Under the pieces are notes generated by a model. That model ran no database searches and was not told the origin of the DNA. It was given only the letters and a program-made list of their open reading frames with translations. DNA of 64,000 nt from Phylloscopus collybita (Eukaryota; Chordata; Aves; Passeriformes; Phylloscopidae): the NCBI GenBank assembly GCA_027886175.1, contig JAJNNQ010000011.1, forward strand, positions 2,170,001-2,234,000, given 5' to 3'. Shown one piece after another: positions 60,584 through 64,000 of the stretch. The position numbers were made by a program, and so were the translations under genes. How positions within the stretch are numbered: position 1 is the first letter of the stretch; each line of letters begins with the position of its first letter.

Positions 60584-61654
60584 CTACCAGCAATTGGATC
60601 TGCCAGACACGGAGGAGCTTTCAGAACCTTCTCTCAGAATCCACCCCGTAGCACGGCCACCACCAACACCAGGCTGTGCCAACCCAATAGAGCCCTCAAA
60701 ATGGGGTCCTAGATAATCAAAAGCTCTGGTGCATTCCAAAATGGGGATGGAGATGTCTCGGGGCTCAGGTGTGCCCAAAAATGAGGCCCCAGCTGAGGAC
60801 GTTCTCTGCTTGGCTGAGCGCTGCCTGAGGGCCGGGGCTGCAGCAAGGGGGGGACACCCTCCAGCGGGGATGTCCCACAGACACGGGACCCCCAGAAGCC
60901 CCTCGGAACCTCTGGGGCTGGGCTGGCCCTGCCTGGATGCCTGGGAGCCACCAAAACTGTTCTGTCCCTGCCCTCTGCAGCTGCACAGGGAGAGGAAATA
61001 CAAGGGAAGGCCCAGGAGCTGAGAGAAGGATCGGGAGAGATCCTTCCCCGAGCAGCAGCACAGGGACAAGAGACCCAGCCCGGTGTAGTGGTTTTGGATG
61101 TGCTCGTGTGCCTTCAGGTGGGAGTTCTGGCTGAAGCCCTCCCCACATTCCCCACATTTGCAGGGCTTTTCCCCGGTGTGGATCCAGCGCTGCTGGATCA
61201 GGCTGGAACTCTCCCTGAAGCTCTTCCCACATTCCCCAAGCTCACCGGCCTTTTCCACTCTGTGGATGCTCTGGTGCCAGGTAAGGCTGGAATTCTCCCT
61301 GAAGCTCTTTCCACACCCCCCACACTTGCAGGGCCTCTCCTCAGTGTGGCTCTGGCGGTGACTGATGAGGCTGGAGCTCCGGCTGAAGCCCTTCCCACAT
61401 CCCAAGCACTTGTGGGGCTTCTCCCCGCCCTGAGGCTTCTCCTCCAGCTCTGAGCTCCGGCTGGATCTGCGGCTGCCTTCCCAGCACAGGAAGGGCTTTT
61501 CCTCCTCGCAGCTCCCCGGGCTGGGTTTACAGCCCCTCCTCCTGCACCTCCGGGGCTTTTCCTCCCCATGGCATCGTCCCTGTGCAGTGGGGCTGCTCCA
61601 AACAGCCTCTCCCACAAGGTTCTCTGGCAGCGCTTTGTTCTCCCCGGGCTCCAT
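60584..61654 (-). CDS. ZNF-8: degenerate C2H2 zinc-finger protein with long C-terminal tail
   Basis: Exon from 61668 (acceptor CCCTCAG on the minus strand), first ATG 61654 (MEPGENKALPENLVGEAV), 356 aa to the stop at 60584. The exon aligns with exon 3 of ZNF-1, so an upstream coding exon may exist. The leader keeps [11 protein letters not shown] and [12 protein letters not shown]. Only four fingers remain: 1 and 2 are complete; 3 has lost its first Cys (GELGEC) and first His (IQQRWIH); finger 4 has an unusual X5 spacing between its histidines. About 168 residues without fingers follow, rich in Ser, Gly, Cys and Pro, where sisters have more fingers. Linkers are also eroded (RVEKAG). It may be a pseudogene or a protein with reduced DNA binding. 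It shares a bidirectional promoter with P5. Confidence 0.6.
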   Translation of the reverse strand: MEPGENKALPENLVGEAVWSSPTAQGRCHGEEKPRRCRRRGCKPSPGSCEEEKPFLCWEGSRRSSRSSELEEKPQGGEKPHKCLGCGKGFSRSSSLISHRQSHTEERPCKCGGCGKSFRENSSLTWHQSIHRVEKAGELGECGKSFRESSSLIQQRWIHTGEKPCKCGECGEGFSQNSHLKAHEHIQNHYTGLGLLSLCCCSGKDLSRSFSQLLGLPLYFLSLCSCRGQGQNSFGGSQASRQGQPSPRGSEGLLGVPCLWDIPAGGCPPLAAAPALRQRSAKQRTSSAGASFLGTPEPRDISIPILECTRAFDYLGPHFEGSIGLAQPGVGGGRATGWILREGSESSSVSGRSNCW

Positions 61655-61849
61655 CTGCAGCTCAGCGCCTGAGGGAGGAGCGAAAAGGAGAGGAAGAGAC
61701 AGCGAGAAGGGAAAAGACAGAAGGAGAGGAAAGAGCAAGAAGAAACAAGGGAGGAAACAGAAGAAGATGAAGGAACGAGGCAGGGCGAAGGACAGAATGA
61801 GGAGAGGAAAGAGGGCGGAGGAGAGGATGGGATTTGCCTCCGTGCCCGA

Positions 61850-62067
61850 AGGAAGGGAAAGGAGATCCCGGCACAGAGACTCTGCCAATGGCGGCTGGGG
61901 GCTGTGCTTCTCCCCGTGCTGCCCAATCAGCACACGAGAACGAAGACTGACGGCAGAACCAGCCAATCCCGAGGAGTGGCGGGCTCTGCCTGGGGCACGG
62001 CCTCGCCTCCATTTCGCTGACTCCGCCATTGCTCGGAAACCTCGGCTGAGGAGCGGCCCCGGCGCAG
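61850..62067 (+). promoter_or_regulatory. Bidirectional promoter, copy P5
   Basis: CCAAT boxes in both orientations (near 61885, 61923 and 61961), a CTCCGCCATTGCT site near 62025 and donor GCGCAG|GTGGG at 62067/62068 on the plus strand. On the minus strand it lies immediately upstream of ZNF-8. The plus-strand exon is the same as in P1-P4; its target would lie beyond the window. Confidence 0.55.
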
Positions 62068-62329
62068 GTGGGAGCCGCGCTGGGTTGTGCCGGGGCTCGG
62101 GGCTGGCTGCGGGCGGAGGGGGCGGCAGGGGGCTCTGGCTGTGGCTGGGTTGTGCCGTGTCCGCGCCGTGTTCCCCGTGCCCTGAGGGCGCTGCGGGAGC
62201 GGCTGCCCGCGGTCTCCTTCCCGCGGGTGCCTGGGCAGGAGCCGGGGCCGGAGCAGCGCTGGCTCGTCCCGGTTCCTGTGGGTAGGACGGAGGCGCTGCG
62301 CTGTCCGCGGGCCTGAGCGGGAAAATTGG

Positions 62330-64000
62330 CATCGCCAGAGGTTTCTGTGCCCGAAGGAGCCAGAGGAGTCCTGTAAAAGTGACTTTATTCATGAACAAAG
62401 GGAGAGGCCATGCGGCATTTGCCATGCGGTCTCTCCAATTGTTGTAGTTCGCAGCCTCCTTTTTATCCTGATTTTCCCTTCTGCATCTCCCTCTCCCTTT
62501 GTCCGCTGGCGAAGGTCCTTGGAAAGTTCAGCCTTCCCGATCCGCCTGCTGCATGTCCTCGTTAATATGCACCCCCCTTTTGTATAACATCCGATATTCC
62601 TGGCTCTGTTCAGGCTTTGTTCTTCTTCTCCATGCTCGGGAATTCAGCAGGACCATGGCTGAGCAGCAGTCCGTGTCAATGAGTAACATTTTCTGAAACT
62701 GGTGAGTTTCTCTCATTTGTGCCTTATCTCCAAGTCCCCAGCCCAATCTCCAAGCAGATTCACTCATTGACTCTGTTTATTCTTCCTGGTTCCTCTTTGG
62801 GTTTGGGATTATTCTCAGTGAGCTGAATTATGAGAAAAACGAAAATTCAATCTTAGAATATTTTCCAAAAGTTTTCCTGGCCATCAGGCATGGAACATCC
62901 TGCACATTAATGCAGCCTTATCTGTGTGCTCTTCCTTTACTGAGGTACATGCATATTCATGAGTTTCATGTGCTATTCAAACATTCTTGACAGCTTTTGA
63001 TGTTATGGAAACTTCTCTTTATTTTGGTTTTCTGCTCTGGCTTATCTACATCACATCCTGCAGATCAGGTCAATCTCTTTTATTTCTTCTTGTGGCCTCA
63101 TCCTGTTGTTTCACACTTCCCAGAGAGGGAACAGTTCACAAACTCTTCTCTCATTCTTCTCTCCTGCTCTGGTTTGTGTGGCCCTTATCTCATCCCTTGG
63201 AGAGGTCAGTCAGCAGCTCTGGGAAACAACCTGAGTGCTTTATACAGTTCTCTGGGTTACACACAAGTATTTGACCATTTTCTATTTTGGGAAGGCCTGC
63301 AGTACAATACATTCATCCCATGATCAGTTCTAGAAGCTGTCAGGTGTCTACATCAACATCAAATACTCATCCCACTGCTGCTTCCATGAGTTACACGGTG
63401 CAGACTTCAAATGAGCAATGAGGTTAAATGAGCAAGCAGCTCAAAGGGATTCTAAACTGCACTGTGCTTACAATCAATAACCACAGATAAAGACCAGCAC
63501 ACAAATGTGAAAGCCAATATTCTGGGGTCATTTTCCACAATTCCCTGTCCTTTTGTAGCCGTTTGTGGCTCAGGAGGCCTGGCTGCCACCTGCATCCCCT
63601 TGCTCAGCTGCTGAATGAGCTGCACTCAGCAAGGTGTCCTGCATGGCCCAAAGATGAGAGTTGCTGTAGCACAGAAGAGGAGGAAGAGCATTCGTTTAAC
63701 CCCTGGTGTGCCAGGAAACCCCAAAACCGTGTCCCATTCCCATCCTTTCCACGTTTGGGCCGGAACATGAGCTGCTTTCTTATTTCCTTTGTTCTCTGTT
63801 TCACCACTTTCCCGTTGTCATCTCTTTGCTAACAGCTTCTTGAGTCATTTAATTTTCCACACTGTGCTCCTCCTCCTGCTCATGGATAATCTGATCCCAT
63901 CCCACGGTGAAATGTGTTCTTGGTTTGAGTGGCTTGGTGGGCCAGACTCAGGAGCTTGATTTGTCTCTTTGGTTCTTATTTGGATGTCTTCTTGTAATTT
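62330..64000 (-). mobile_element. ERV LTR and ERV-related segment, copy 3 of 3
   Basis: 62370-62700 is the most complete copy of the antisense LTR. 62700-64000 matches 41.8-43.1 kb nearly base for base and runs off the window. No intact frame. Confidence 0.55.

Noticed and set aside
61655..62425. N-terminal extension of the ZNF-8 frame to 62425
   Set aside because: The frame crosses the splice acceptor, intron and bidirectional promoter. It is open because of GC and pyrimidine bias, and the family start or acceptor explains the protein better.

Overview
The window looks like bird nuclear DNA, most likely from a songbird. This rests on a C2H2 zinc-finger gene family with a characteristic cysteine-poor basic N-terminus, decayed class I endogenous retroviruses (ERVs), many LTRs, CR1-like LINE scraps and CpG-island promoters. 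It is accessory, repeat-built sequence. I see no housekeeping gene, tRNA or rRNA. Species and chromosome cannot be read from the sequence.

Layout. 1-8 kb: a convergent pair of three-exon zinc-finger genes, ZNF-1 (+) and ZNF-2 (-), each with its own CpG-rich promoter, separated by minisatellite and a doubtful secreted-protein gene. 8.4-16.5 kb: a GC-box/CCAAT/YY1-like promoter (+), an antisense ERV relic, then ZNF-3 (+). 17.7-22 kb: two tandem paralogous genes (A and B, +) for an unrecognised leucine-rich helical protein; A carries a frameshift in a C10 run. 22-25.9 kb: an LTR with a clean nested solo LTR, then the last two fingers and 3' flank of a dead zinc-finger gene. 26-41 kb and 41.3-59.2 kb: two collinear copies of a block of about 14 kb. 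Each copy reads: promoter (+), antisense ERV, ZNF (+), three or four LTRs and a TCATGG-type minisatellite, a tail of the gene A/B family, another LTR, ZNF (-), inverted ERV gag. The first copy holds ZNF-4 and ZNF-7, the second ZNF-5 and ZNF-6. 59-64 kb: promoter copies in both directions and a degenerate gene ZNF-8 (-) with four fingers.

How it fits together. The zinc-finger proteins are expected to be nuclear, sequence-specific DNA binders. Their C-terminal finger trio is nearly constant, while finger number and N-terminal fingers vary from 7 to 12. Recurrent promoter copies at about 8.5, 26, 41.4, 59.1 and 62 kb probably supply a noncoding first exon to the zinc-finger gene 3-7 kb downstream, with the ERV relic lying antisense in intron 1. 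The ERVs show gammaretrovirus-like gag-protease and RT/RNase H remnants, all broken by stops and frameshifts. The most interesting unexplained unit is the gene A/B pair together with its two truncated tails.

Splice sites, promoters and LTR boundaries were read by eye from consensus signals and from comparing copies inside the window. No search or alignment program was run.
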